From Haematococcus lacustris (lineage: Eukaryota; Chlorophyta; Chlorophyceae; Chlamydomonadales; Haematococcaceae), in NCBI GenBank assembly GCA_030144725.1, contig JASKMD010000202.1:62001-126000 (forward strand): 64,000 bases of DNA. Reading direction: 5' to 3'. The notes under the pieces are model-generated. The model was given only the letters and a program-made list of their open reading frames with translations, did no database searches and had not been told where the DNA came from. Position numbers and translations under genes: made by a program. Within the stretch, counting starts at the first letter, position 1; the number at the start of each line of letters is the position of its first letter. Shown here one piece after another: positions 12,891 through 22,329 of the stretch.

Positions 12891-15800
12891 CCCCCTGCAG
12901 GCCAAGGGCCTGGGCTATGCAGAGAGCAGCGAGGCGGAGCTGCAGACGGTCAAGGTGTGAGGGGAGGGGGAGGACAGCCAGGAGGGGGCGCGGGTAAAGG
13001 AAGGGAGGGCGCAGAGGGAGGAGGGTGGCAGGGGAGGGGGCCCCTCCCCCTGACCCTGTGCAGGCGGTGAAGGTGGGGCAGGGGTATGCTGGGCTGAGCG
13101 CAGGGCCAGGGCCACAGGGGGAGGGGCAGAGCTGCAGGCAGGGGCCATCAGGGGCCATCAGGGGGCAGCCGCCATCAGGGGGCCATCAGCTCTCAGCTCC
13201 TATCCCGCTCAGGCTTGGGTTAGGGTCTGGGTCTGGGTTTGGGTTTGGGTTAGGGTTTGTGGCCTGGCAGCTGGCACTGACTGGGGTAAGGGGTTAGGGG
13301 TTAGGGGTTAGGGCCTGGCAGCTGGCACTGACTGGGGTTAGGGTTAGGGGTTAGGGGTTAGGGCCTGGCAGCTGGCACTGACTGGGGTTAGGGGTTAGGG
13401 GTTAGGGGTTAGGGCCTGGCAGCTGGCACTGACTGGGGTTAGGGGTTAGGGTTAGGGGTTAGGGCCTGGCAGCTGGCACTGACTGGGGTTAGGGGTTAGG
13501 GGTTAGGGGTTAGGGCCTGGCAGCTGGCACTGACTGGGGTTAGGGGTTAGGGGTTAGGGGTTAGGGCCTGGCAGCTGGCACTGACTGGGGTTAGGGGTTA
13601 GGGGTTAGGGGTTAGGGCCTGGCAGCTGGCACTGACTGGGGTTAGGGGTTAGGGGTTAGGGGTTAGGGCCTGGCAGCTGGCACTGACTGGGGTTAGGGGT
13701 TAGGGGTTAGGGGGTTAGGGCCTGGCAGCTGGCACTGACTGGGGTTAGGGGTTAGGGGTTAGGGGTTAGGGCCTGGCAGCTGGCACTGACTGGGGTTAGG
13801 GGTTAGGGGTTAGGGGTTAGGGCCTGGCAGCTGGCACTGACTGGGGTTAGGGGTTAGGGGTTAGGGGTTAGGGCCTGGCAGCTGGCACTGACTGGGGTTA
13901 GGGGTTAGGGGTTAGGGGTTAGGGCCTGGCAGCTGGCACTGACTGGGGTTAGGGGTTAGGGGTTAGGGGTTAGGGCCTGGCAGCTGGCACTGACTGGGGT
14001 TAGGGGTTAGGGGTTAGGGGTTAGGCCTGTCAGCTGGCACGAGGCCTGAGGCCCCTCCTTCCTCCAGGCGGCCACTGGGGCAGGGTTAGGGGCCCAAGCT
14101 GGAGCAACAGGGTGGCCACCTGGTACCATCAGGGGCATGCACTGGAAGGGGGCGGGCTGGGAGTGGCTGGGCGAGCAGCCGGTCAGCTTGGCCCGCCCGC
14201 CCCTGTGTGAACAGCCTGGCTGGAGGGGCTGCTGGCAGGGGCCACAGGCTGCTCAGTGCTGCCACCAGTTCGCCTGGGTGGGCGAGCAGCTGCCTAGCCA
14301 GCATGCCCTGGTATGTGCAGCCCAGCTACAGTGGCTGTGGCAGCAGTGCGATGGGTCTGCTTTGCTTGGTTTGCTGGGGAGATGAGGTGTCTAGACGTCA
14401 GGCTAGATGGATGGAGTTCCTGGCACGGTTGACTTGACTCTACATTGCAGGCAGTGGAGGGGGGGGTGGAGGGCATGCTTTGGCAGCACGACAGGCAGGC
14501 AGGCCTGGGAGCCAGGCTAGCCAGGTCTGCACCTCCTGCCACTGCTGCTGCCTGCCGTGACTTTGTGACTGAGTGGCGTTCCTAGGAGGCAGCCTAAACT
14601 GCTAGAGGGGGGGTAGCTGCTGACAGGCAGTCTAAACTGCTGGGGGGGTGGGGTAGCTGCTCCCTCTTCCACCCTCTTTCACCCCGCCTCTTCTTCCACC
14701 TGGGGTTGTGTGGTAGCCCTTTCCCCCCTCTTTCCCCCTGCCGAGTCCGCATCTCCTGCATCCTGCCTCTGCTGCTGCCTGCTGGGGTTGATGCCTGTGG
14801 TCCCCCCCCCCCCCTCTTCCACCACGCCCCCCCCCCCTCTTCCCCCACGCCCCCCCCCCCCTCTTCCACCACGTCCCTCCCCCCTCTTCCACCACGCCCC
14901 CCCCCCCCTCTTCCACCTCCGCCCCCCCTCTTCCCCCACCGCCCCCCCCCTCTTCCACCACGCCCCTCCCCCCTCTTCGACCACGCCCCCCCCCCCTTCT
15001 TCGACCTCCGCCCCCCCTCTTCCCCCACTGCCCTAGCCCTGCTCTACCCTCCCGCTGCCTGGCCTGGCCCGGGCCGGCTGCCCTGCAGGCTGTGGCTGAG
15101 GCTACTGGCGTCATACTCGACCCTGTGTACGGGGGCAAGGCGCTGCATGGGCTGCTGCATGAGATACGCTCCAACCCAGAATCATGGCGGGGCCGCAAGT
15201 GCGTAGTGTGACTTGCAAGTGGTGTGTGTGACCCGCCTGCATGGCCTTGGGGTATGACGGAAGTGTGGTGTGGGGTGAGGTGTGGGAGATGGCGGGCCTG
15301 GAAATGAGTTGGTTTGGAGGGAGGGTAGAGGGTGGGGTGCAACCGATCTCCTCTCTCCTCCCCTCCCTCCACCCTCAACTTACAATGTGGTATTTCTCCT
15401 CCCCTGACCACCCTTGCCACAGGAAAACTTTATCCCTTTATTGGTGTTACTGGCCACCTTCCCCTTCCCTTATTTATGGGCAATGTGGAGTTCCACCATC
15501 CCCATGCCCTGACCACCTTGCCCGCATGCTGCATGATGCATGCTGCCTGCCACCTCCTGCCTGCCTCACCCTCTTGTTGCCCACCTGCTGCCCACCTGCT
15601 ACCCGCATGCTGCCTGCTGCAGGATCTTGTTCATACACACGGGTGGGGTGCTGGGCATGTATGACAAGTGTGACCAGCTCCAGCCCCTGTTGCAGTGTGA
15701 CCCCGTGACATCATTCACCCCCCTGAGCAGCCCCTTCACCCCGCCCACCCCCCCTTACCCCCACAGCCCCGCCGCCCTCCCCCACCCCCACTACAATGCC

Positions 15801-16133
15801 AGCAGTGCGGCCCCGGGGGGAGGGGGAGCGGGGGAGGCAGAGGGGGCAGGAGACTCCCTGCCCACCCACCCCAGCCAGGCCGCCCTGCTGCCCTCCGGGT
15901 CATGTGAGCTGCCAGAGGGGGTGGAGGAGGGCGAGGTGACCTCCCCCTGGATGGTGCCCATGAGTCACCCGCTGGCCATGAGCCATCATGACATCATCGC
16001 CGGCCTGGACTCCCCCGGGGAGGTTGGCGGGGGGAAGGGGGGGAGGGATGGTGGCAGGGAAGACAAGGCTGGGCTGCAGGGGGGTGGGCATGCGGTGGCC
16101 AAGGTGAGGCGCTTCAGGGTGGTCATAGAGTGA
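9374..16133 (+). CDS. D-CDES: D-cysteine desulfhydrase-like PLP enzyme (ACC deaminase family), with one apparent frameshift
   Basis: Fold-type II PLP enzyme expected to convert D-cysteine to pyruvate, H2S and ammonia. Exons: the one ending 9526 ([13 protein letters not shown]), 9810-9950, 10325-10437, 10939-11056, 11466-11608, 11747-11797, 11953-12039, 12395-12514, 12901-12954, 15089-15198, 15623-16133 (TGA). Signatures are [24 protein letters not shown] then [11 protein letters not shown] (the PLP lysine is the K of SGNK, last codon of its exon), [64 protein letters not shown] and [19 protein letters not shown] with Thr rather than Leu fits desulfhydrase over ACC deaminase. The exon at 11466-11608 needs one extra base near 11545 to stay in frame. 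The donor of the next exon (11797 versus 11804) is uncertain. The start codon is not resolved: the first exon frame is open from 9374 without an ATG. A Pro/Gly-rich tail of about 150 residues follows the usual end. Confidence 0.85.
9958..10225. repeat. G-rich GGGGGAGA-type purine tract in intron
   Basis: Almost pure G/A on the plus strand, built from GGGGGAGAG, GGGGAGGGG and similar units. It occupies the intron right after the PLP-lysine exon. A segment around 10020-10105 recurs nearly identically around 10125-10210. Confidence 0.9.
12055..12345. repeat. (CCCCCT)n array in intron
   Basis: About 290 bases of CCCCCT/CCCCCCT units on the plus strand between exons 11953-12039 and 12395-12514 of the desulfhydrase-like gene. 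It produces long Pro/Leu or Gly/Arg shadow frames on both strands that are not genes. Confidence 0.93.
12594..12735. repeat. Short telomere-like tracts, both orientations
   Basis: CCCTAA units at about 12594-12609, degenerate CCTAACCGAA-like units, then TTAGGG/TTAGGGG units at about 12707-12735. The two orientations face each other in the intron after exon 12395-12514. Confidence 0.75.
13205..14040. repeat. Telomere-like minisatellite, 50-51 bp unit, about 15 copies
   Basis: Each unit joins a constant 24-bp part (starting CCTGGCAGCTGGCACTGACT) to three or four TTAGGGG/TTAGGG repeats. Unit starts step by 50-51 bases from 13263 (13314, 13364, 13415, 13465, 13516, 13567 and so on) to about 14026. 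A short TTTGGG/TCTGGG variant run precedes it at 13205-13260. It lies inside the 2.1-kb intron between exons 12901-12954 and 15089-15198. Confidence 0.95.
14640..15030. repeat. CCTCTTCCACC(A)CGCCCCCC-type imperfect array
   Basis: Tandem, variable-length units of CTCTTCC(A)CCACGCC followed by a run of 6-12 C, in the same intron as the telomere-like minisatellite. The long Gly/Arg-rich and Pro-rich readings on both strands are shadows of it. Confidence 0.85.
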
Positions 16134-17547
16134 GACTGGACAGTCGAGGGGTGGAGTGACTGAGGTGTGACCGTTGCTGGCAGATGCTGGCAGCAGCTAA
16201 GCGCATGGCCTGTGTGCCCATGTGGGTGGGTAGGCACACATGGCACTGCATGACTGCATGGCACGGCATAGCTAATTTCTGTCCTCAGGAGGAGGCACTT
16301 AACCTTTTGTTTGAGTAACTGGCACTGGGCTTTGAGCGGTGTTGCTAGTAGGGGTGGCTGTCCTGCTCTGCTGGCAAATGTTCCACTGCCTGAGACTTGC
16401 CGGGCAGGTGGGCCTGAAGGGCTGGTGGGGCAGAGCGAGACACTTTGCAGGGATGTCTGCCTGGCTTGTCCCCTCCCTGCCATAGCCACCGCCAGCGGCC
16501 GGTCCACTGCCCCAAGCCTGGGGCCTCACAGCTAGTGGGGGGTGCGGGCAGAGCACCTCTTGCTGGGGGAGGCAGTGGGGGGCAGGGCATGGCTGCTGCT
16601 GCTGCGAGTGGCTGGGTGGTTGGGCCTCCGGGGAGGGGGGAGGCTGTAGGGCCGCTGCCGCTGCTGCTGAGTTAGTGCCGTGCTTTGGCCCGGGGGCTAG
16701 TTCAGGGCAGCCCCAGGGCAGCAGCAGCACTCGCAGCAGCACTCGCAGTCGCTGACGCAGGCGGGAATGTTGACAAAGCCCCTCATCTGAAACCACCAGC
16801 TCAGTACCCGGATGCAGGGCCACTATGCGAGGCATCTGTTATTAACGATGCAGCCAGCTGTGGTCACATCTGTAGTCACGCTCTCATGAGCTTGTTCAAA
16901 TGGTGCAAGGACTGCAAAACTGCTAACTTTGATATCAATGATAGCAAGGTGAGGGTAGCGATATCCCATTAGCGTGCTGGCTATTTTCGTTCACCTCACG
17001 CGCTTGTTAGATGTAACATTGTTAGATGTTACATTGCCAAAGTCAACTACTGACTCATGGCCCGTGATGGGTAACACGTGTATCGATACAGGCAATACGA
17101 GAAAATACGCGTGTATTTTCTGTATCATACGAGAAAAATACGTGTATTTTTGTATCATACGAGCAAATACGTATCGGTACCGATACACGTATCGCGCACT
17201 ACTCATCACTGCTCAGGGCAGAGGTGGGGGAGACCCTGCTCCATTTAGGGTAGGTGGTGGGAGCCTTCAAGCACGCTGGTTATTGCGCGACTGGACTTGT
17301 TAACTGTCAAATGTAAGGTGAATAGTGGATAAGGTGGATGTAAGGTGACCTGCTCTGCATCGTGGGTTGCATTGATAGTCACACTGAAAGCTAGCATTTC
17401 GTGTTTCTCCTTTAGCTCGATGTGGCAGGAGGTTGTGACGACCGCATGCCTTTGTTTTCAGCTCATGTGGAGCAGCCGCGAAGCAAAGGCGCCAAAGCAA
17501 TTCGCGACCGGAAAGGCCACTCAGATGTCTGCTCTTCGGCTGTCGAG
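16134..17547. other. Intergenic; AT-rich foldback tract at 17070-17205
   Basis: No supported gene. Up to about 16950 the DNA is GC-rich like the flanking gene. From about 16950 GC falls sharply. 17070-17205 holds three palindromic cores (17101-17120, 17135-17152, 17170-17195) inside outer inverted arms of ACGTGTATCG type. A smaller inverted pair (TGTAACAT/ATGTTACA) lies near 17010-17035. Confidence 0.6.
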
Positions 17548-17759
17548 TAGGGAGCGACCGGCCCACCTATAATTATAATTATAGTTTACCGTACTCTCCC
17601 TTTTGATTCGCGTCCGCGAATCGTTATTTTGGCCTCGCGAAATCGCGAACGAGTAAACAATGATCCCTTAACATTACGGGAGAAGTAAGAATTTTTATTT
17701 TCCCGTAAATATCAGCCATTTTCCAACCCATTCTTACTTGTGTCCGCCCTAGCAGCACT

Positions 17760-17880
17760 ATCTGAAACAATCCGCCCTATCTAGCACAAGCCCCCTAACT
17801 AGCCCAAACCCCCTATCTAGCACAAGCCCCCTATCTAGCACAAGCCCCCTATCTGAAACAATCCGCCCTATCCTATCAAT
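17760..17880. repeat. Short tandem repeats of CTATCTAGCACAAGCCCC type
   Basis: Four to five 18-bp units, bracketed by two copies of a CTATCTGAAACAATCCGCC motif, inside element A. Confidence 0.75.
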
Positions 17881-18057
17881 GCAGCCAGTAGCTTCATCTT
17901 TGCGGCCTTGCTGGCTGCCTCACTAGCCCTGAACTCTTCAAAGCCTTGGGCTATCCCTGGATCAATGGCTCCAGCCGCATGCGCAGCTGGATGCCAAGCG
18001 GACTGCCAAGTGCAGGGTGCGGGACCCCATGATGCCGTGTGTCCCGGGCACCAAACG

Positions 18058-18213
18058 CCTTGCCAGCTGCCAGGTCCTGGGGTGGGAGGGGGTCCTCCGT
18101 ACGCAGCCGGTGCCGCTGCCGCATGCCCGCTCATAGGCCAGCTGCCAGGTCCTGGGGTGGGAGGGGGGCCTCCGTACGCAGCCGGTGCCGCTGCCGCATG
18201 CCCGCTCATAGGC
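18058..18213. repeat. Direct duplication of about 84 bp
   Basis: Two adjacent near-identical units starting CCAGCTGCCAGGTCCTGGGG and ending CCGCATGCCCGCTCATAGG. They lie just downstream of (left of) the recombinase exon, where the reading frame ends. Confidence 0.8.
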
Positions 18214-19880
18214 CAGCTGGGGGGGTTTTCTCGTTTGGGGGGTCACGGCCTGCCCCCTTGATGCCACCTTGCCAGTTCTTGCATGCGATGTCTTTGATCT
18301 TGTAGACCTCCTCTTCGTTCTCCTCATCCGGGGGCATGCGCTCCAGGTGATGCAACTCCAGGTTGACTAGCTCATCACCACGCATGAAGGCTCCCGTAGC
18401 CAGGACGTAGAGGACACGGTTCAAGCAGCCTTGAGGTGTTGCAGGATCCATGTGAGGCAGGGCCTTCACCAGGTCCTCCTCGGTAATGATGGCAGCACGC
18501 TTCTGTGTGTGTGTCACCTACAGGGAAGTGGCAGGCAACACATGTGCAACAATGCAACACATGTAGTGTGAACAGAGTGGGAGGCAGGCTGCTCATCACC
18601 TATATATCCTATATTCCTACCTCTCCAGCCTTGAAGGCCGCCTTGTCGTGACCGTCGACAACCTTCCACATCAAGGCAAAGCGACCCTTGAAGTCCATGA
18701 GGTCGTCAGGCTGCAGGATGGGAGCCATGTCATTCTCACTGATCTTGACCCGGTGATGTTCACCACGCACAGTACGGGCAAGGGAAGAGATGCGCTGGCG
18801 CAAAGAATCTGCGTTGCACTTCCCCCCATCCTTGGACTTGCGGTACCCTGCACAAGGTGCACAACATACTCTTGTATAACACCTGGTGCACTAGACGGGC
18901 TCTAGGTAGGTTGCAAGGCACCCTGGCAGCCTTGCCTACCTGTTGCAAGGGTGCACAACACCATGCACAGAACCTTGGGATTCTTCATGTAGGTGCTCAT
19001 ACAGGTGGTTGCATCGCTCTTCGATAGTGACAGGGCGCTGGCGTAGGAATAGTCGCAACGCAGCCATAACCTCTTCAGAAGCCCTCACCATCTGCATGGC
19101 AATACAAACGAGGATTGTATTGTACATGGGGGGCGGGGCAAGGCAGGCCTTAGCTAGGTCAGCGGGTCACTGACCAGCGTATGTGCCGTTATCTAGCACA
19201 TCCTCAAACATCTGGTAGCTGGTCTTGAGTTGACTCTTGTCTTTGGCTTGGGTCGAGGCGGCTGCCTTGCTTCGTGTTGCCAAATCGGCGAACTTGGGAG
19301 CCTTGATGAATGCCCTTAACACGGCATCCTCTTCTGCATCCTCTCCTGCATATCATGGCATCTAGTATAATGTCAGTCTTGGTAGCGGGGTAAGTCGACG
19401 AATAACATGAGACGGTACCGATTACCTGCGGCCTTGCCTGACAGGCGTCCAGATCTCCTGGTGGGAACGGGTGCTACGTTGCTTGCTGGGACCGGCATTG
19501 TGGCTGTTGCGACTGCTGGGACCGGCACTGCGGCTCTTGCGACTGGCGCAATAGGAGGTGTCTCCTTGCTCGGAGCTTCCTCTGCATCGCAACATCGTAA
19601 CACCGTAACCGCCAGGAGTCAAACAGTCAACGCTAGTCAACAGTCTAATTAGGGACTCACCATTGATCCTAGCTGCCGCTAGACGTGCAGTAGCGATGTC
19701 AATGGGTGGTAGCAGGTTAAATTGTCCGATGGACATGTCATCGCCGCAGTCTTCCTCCTCAATCTCGCAGTCTTCCTCTTCGACCTCGCAGTCCGATGTT
19801 ATGACGCTGTTTGGCATAGCGGTAGTTTGTGTGCGTGGAAGGATGCTGGACTGTTTTAGGGGATGTGACCCCAGTGACAT
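18206..19880 (-). pseudogene. Crypton-like tyrosine recombinase gene, truncated
   Basis: Recognisable exons on the minus strand: about 19880-19664 (acidic CEVEEEDCEIEEEDCGDD region), about 19572-19429, about 19350-19196 (DAVLRAFIKAPKFADLATRS), 19111 to about 18995 (ASEEVMAALRLFLRQRPVT), 18856-18616 (SSLARTVRGEHHRVKISEND) and 18517-18206. The last encodes AAIITEEDLVKALPHMDPAT, CLNRVLYVLATGAFMRGDEL and KNWQGGIKG. This matches the Crypton/ZMYM-type recombinase pattern: EE...L, then leading helices to a catalytic Arg (RGDEL), then KN...GG(I/L)K. The frame stops at 18206 before the HxxR box and catalytic Tyr, inside the duplicated segment. The junction between the exons ending 19196 and starting 19111 has mismatched phases in my model. 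So the gene is probably dead, or incompletely modelled. Confidence 0.6.
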
Positions 19881-19984
19881 TCAACCGCGACTTGCACGGC
19901 TTGGTCCGGAGAGGTTGCGCTGCTCGCTATGGGCAGGGTATGTGCGTAGCTGTAGGATGCCGGAGACAGCGTGGCCTCCGCGTA

Positions 19985-20165
19985 GTTTTACTGTAACCGC
20001 TGCCTAACCGCTAATTTTACTGGAAAAGTGCAGACTTTTACTGTAACCGCTGCCTAACCGCAAATTTTACTGAAAAAGTGCCGCTGTTTTACTGTAACCA
20101 CCGCCTAACCGCAAATTTTACTGAGAAGTGCGTCAACCGCTGCCTAACCGCGATTTTTACTGACA
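19985..20165. repeat. Four tandem units of about 50 bp in element A
   Basis: Units of the form TTTTACTGTAACCGCTGCC followed by TAACCGCAAATTTTACTG and an AAAAGTGC tail, with small changes between copies. They lie just upstream of the recombinase gene's 5' end, where a promoter would be expected. Confidence 0.8.
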
Positions 20166-20939
20166 AAGTGCAGGGTGCGGCGACAGAGTTGCGCGTTGTA
20201 CACGCGTTGATGCTGCTGGCTTATAACTTACACGTAGTAGCCTCGAGCCACCCGTAATGTAAAGGGATACTGTATAATGTCTCGGCCCGCGCTGTTCACG
20301 TTCAAATAACGACCTCGGCCTCGTCTCAAGCTGCGTAAACGACTCGGCTACGCCTCGTCGTTTACTGCAACTTTCGACGAGGTCTCGGTCATTATTTTCC
20401 CGTAACAGCTTGGCCTCTGACATTATACTATACTGATTTTTGGCCGAATCGCGAAGTGGTCAAACAATTAGTTGACCTGCGTGAGTGGTGGTGCGATGGA
20501 CCGCTTGGTGGTCCGTGGCATCAGTGCCGACGACGCAGCCGAAAATCTGCTACGCCAGGTTGACCAACACGAAGATGGCCCTTGCACAGTGGCTGTGACT
20601 TGGTGATCGGGTGGCTTGACTTGGTGACTTGTGCAGAAAATGTCCACGGAGGATTGACATGTCATGCAAGGAATGGCTGTCTCGAATATTTACAAGCACA
20701 CCCACGTTGTCAAAGTTGTGTTTTGCTGCAACTTTTGCATCGGGAAAAAGTAAACAATGTTTTTTTTGGATCGGGAAAGAGTATCAAATTATAATTTTCG
20801 AGGCCTCGCGAATCAAAAGGGAGAGTACGGTAATATACCTTGAGAACTTTTATATGTTTTATATGTCCTCGAACCTTGCTTCCGCTTCCACCGCCAACCA
20901 GCGCGATGACTGCGCCTAGCCCCGGTGGTTCTTGCTTGC

Positions 20940-21597
20940 TTAGCTGTAGGGTAGACCGCATCAAATGAAGCAAAGACCGTTGTAAGGTGCGGGTTGTCTA
21001 GGCATGCAAAGGTGACACCCCCGCTTGCCACAAACAAAAGCATCTTCTTGGCAATGTCATTTTGCTCCATTGGTGCCCCCTTGCGCTTGGTTGTGGCACA
21101 ACATGCATAGTTGCTTAACACGTCAGGTTAGCTTTGACTTGCCATGAATAACTTGGCTAAGGTTGCTTGCCTGAAGATGGTGGGAGCAGGCCGCGCCCCA
21201 GGCGGCTGCTACTCCCTTAATGCACGCCGGTGAATACCGGCGTAGTCTTCTTCTTTTTCTGCTGCTGCATGCCTCAAGTGCCCGGGGTGGATTTGGGGGT
21301 TGGCGGGCTGTGCGGACGAGTACGCATCGCACAATGCTCGTCATGTTTGCATTGGGAGTTGCTGGGGCTGATGATGCCGAGCTCTTTGTGGCATAGGAGA
21401 CAGACGATGACGACCAGCTTCTTTATCAAACTGATTCGGACAACGTAGTTGGCGCGCACAGTGAAGCCTTTGACCTGGTTGTACACCTGAGCGACAGTGC
21501 TTTTCTTTCCTCCAAAGGTTTGCGTGGTGGTATGGGCAAACTTGGGCAGACCATCCGACCCCAGCGCATTGGGGTCATCGGCGCTAGGTGCAGCCAT
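20940..21597 (-). pseudogene. BED-finger / hAT-like transposase fragment
   Basis: First part from ATG 21597 (MAAPSADDPNALGSD...), with KKSTVAQVYNQVKGF, then a finger-like CLLCHKELG...SNSQCKHDEHC segment (CxxC followed by clustered Cys/His). Second part at about 21121-20940 reads MEQNDIAKKMLLFVASGGVT then FACLDNPHLTTVFASF. That resembles the hAT transposase pattern in which a helix is followed by 'giPf..ven..f'. A dispersed repeat (21168-21268) separates the two parts, and the catalytic RNase H-like core is absent. This is a decayed fragment of element B. Confidence 0.55.
21168..21268 (-). repeat. Dispersed repeat R1, copy 1 (hairpin-bearing)
   Basis: Read on the minus strand: a GAAGAAGAC-rich stretch, a hairpin with stem ACGCCGG/CCGGCGT (21224-21230 with 21237-21243), then TTAAGGGAG, CTGGGGCGCGGCCTGCTCCC and CACCA. 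Other copies are at 29932-30030, 30090-30170 and 51003-51100. Confidence 0.7.
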
Positions 21598-21711
21598 CGC
21601 GCTGGTTGGCGGTGGAAGCGGAAGCAAGGTTCGAGGACATATAAAACATATAAAAGTTCTCAAGGTACATTAAACTATAATTATAGTTATAGGTGGGCCG
21701 GTCGCTCCCTA

Positions 21712-22329
21712 GTCACCCCCCTTACCCATCCATCTGTGTTGCGCAAAACCTTGACTCAATAGTTGCACCGGGGCAAAGAACGCAGGCAGCCATGCCCACA
21801 CCAGGCGTCAAGTCTGCACGTGTGGTGGGTCCGCTTCAGTCAAAAGTCCCTCCGCTACGTGACCATGTTGAGCAAGATTGCATGCGTATAAATATCCGGA
21901 GGATCTGAAGTCCTCTATGGTGAGGTGCTCTCGGACTGGGTTTTGATTCCCATGCAGATGTTGACTACGCCCGAATCGGTGAAGGACAATGCTTCGTCGC
22001 CTTTGCTTCCACACCAGAATCCGCATCAACCGGTCCAGCTCCTCCTCGCGCTCTTTTTGGTCTTCTCGCGCAGCTGTGATTTCCGCGTTGGCATTGTGCA
22101 CGTACTCCCTGCTCGGCCGGCCATTCAGTGCAACGTCACAGCTCGCACGATGATTTCCGCCTAGACCCTGTACTATCCGCGTAGGGGCATCACGGCGCAC
22201 GCTGGGTTCGACCAACCTGACCAGGGAAAAGGGTGCGGGCTTCGTTACGCTGGGGTGAGGATGAGGGCCTCGTGTGGTGAAACGGGTAGGGGGCTGGGCT
22301 CGTGCGTCTCGACGTTCAAATCAATGAAC
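21712..22329. other. Transposon-like DNA without a recognised gene
   Basis: The lower-GC character continues. A minus-strand reading at 22215-21808 looks partly protein-like: charged, coiled-coil-prone REDQKEREEELDRLMRIL, then WKQRRRSIVLHRF. It matches nothing I recognise and has no clear splice partners. It may be another decayed transposon segment. Confidence 0.35.

Larger units (their letters stand above)
17589..20830. mobile_element. Element A: 3.24-kb transposon, 24-bp perfect TIRs, TA target duplication
   Basis: Left TIR 17589-17612 and right TIR 20807-20830 are exact reverse complements over 24 bases (starting CCGTACTCTCCC). Each is flanked by TA (17587-17588 and 20831-20832). Removing A plus one TA restores a sequence equal, apart from one base, to the uninterrupted opposite arm of element B near 21660-21700. 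That proves insertion into B. The interior carries a minus-strand tyrosine recombinase-like gene, an 84-bp direct duplication and several short tandem repeats. Confidence 0.85.
17548..21711. mobile_element. hAT/BED-type transposon remnant (element B), interrupted by element A
   Basis: The outer ends are inverted repeats starting TAGGGAGCGACCGGCCCACC (17548 rightwards; 21711 leftwards). Removing the inserted element A (17589-20830), the left arm continues from 20831 to about 20925 and matches the right arm (21711 down to about 21580), so the arms are about 130-150 bp. TAGGG ends are typical of the hAT superfamily. The interior minus strand encodes a BED-like zinc finger and a hAT-like segment. 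Net element length without A is about 0.9 kb, so it is a deleted, nonautonomous copy. The flanks (CTGTCGAG left, GTCACCCC right) do not match, so no target duplication is visible. Confidence 0.75.

Noticed and set aside
13205..14040. A true chromosome end
   Set aside because: The TTAGGG runs are broken by a 24-bp core in every unit, and gene exons flank the array on both sides.
14594..15420. Long Gly/Arg/Glu-rich minus-strand frames
   Set aside because: Readings of the C-run/CTCTTCC array; no conserved segment and no splice logic.
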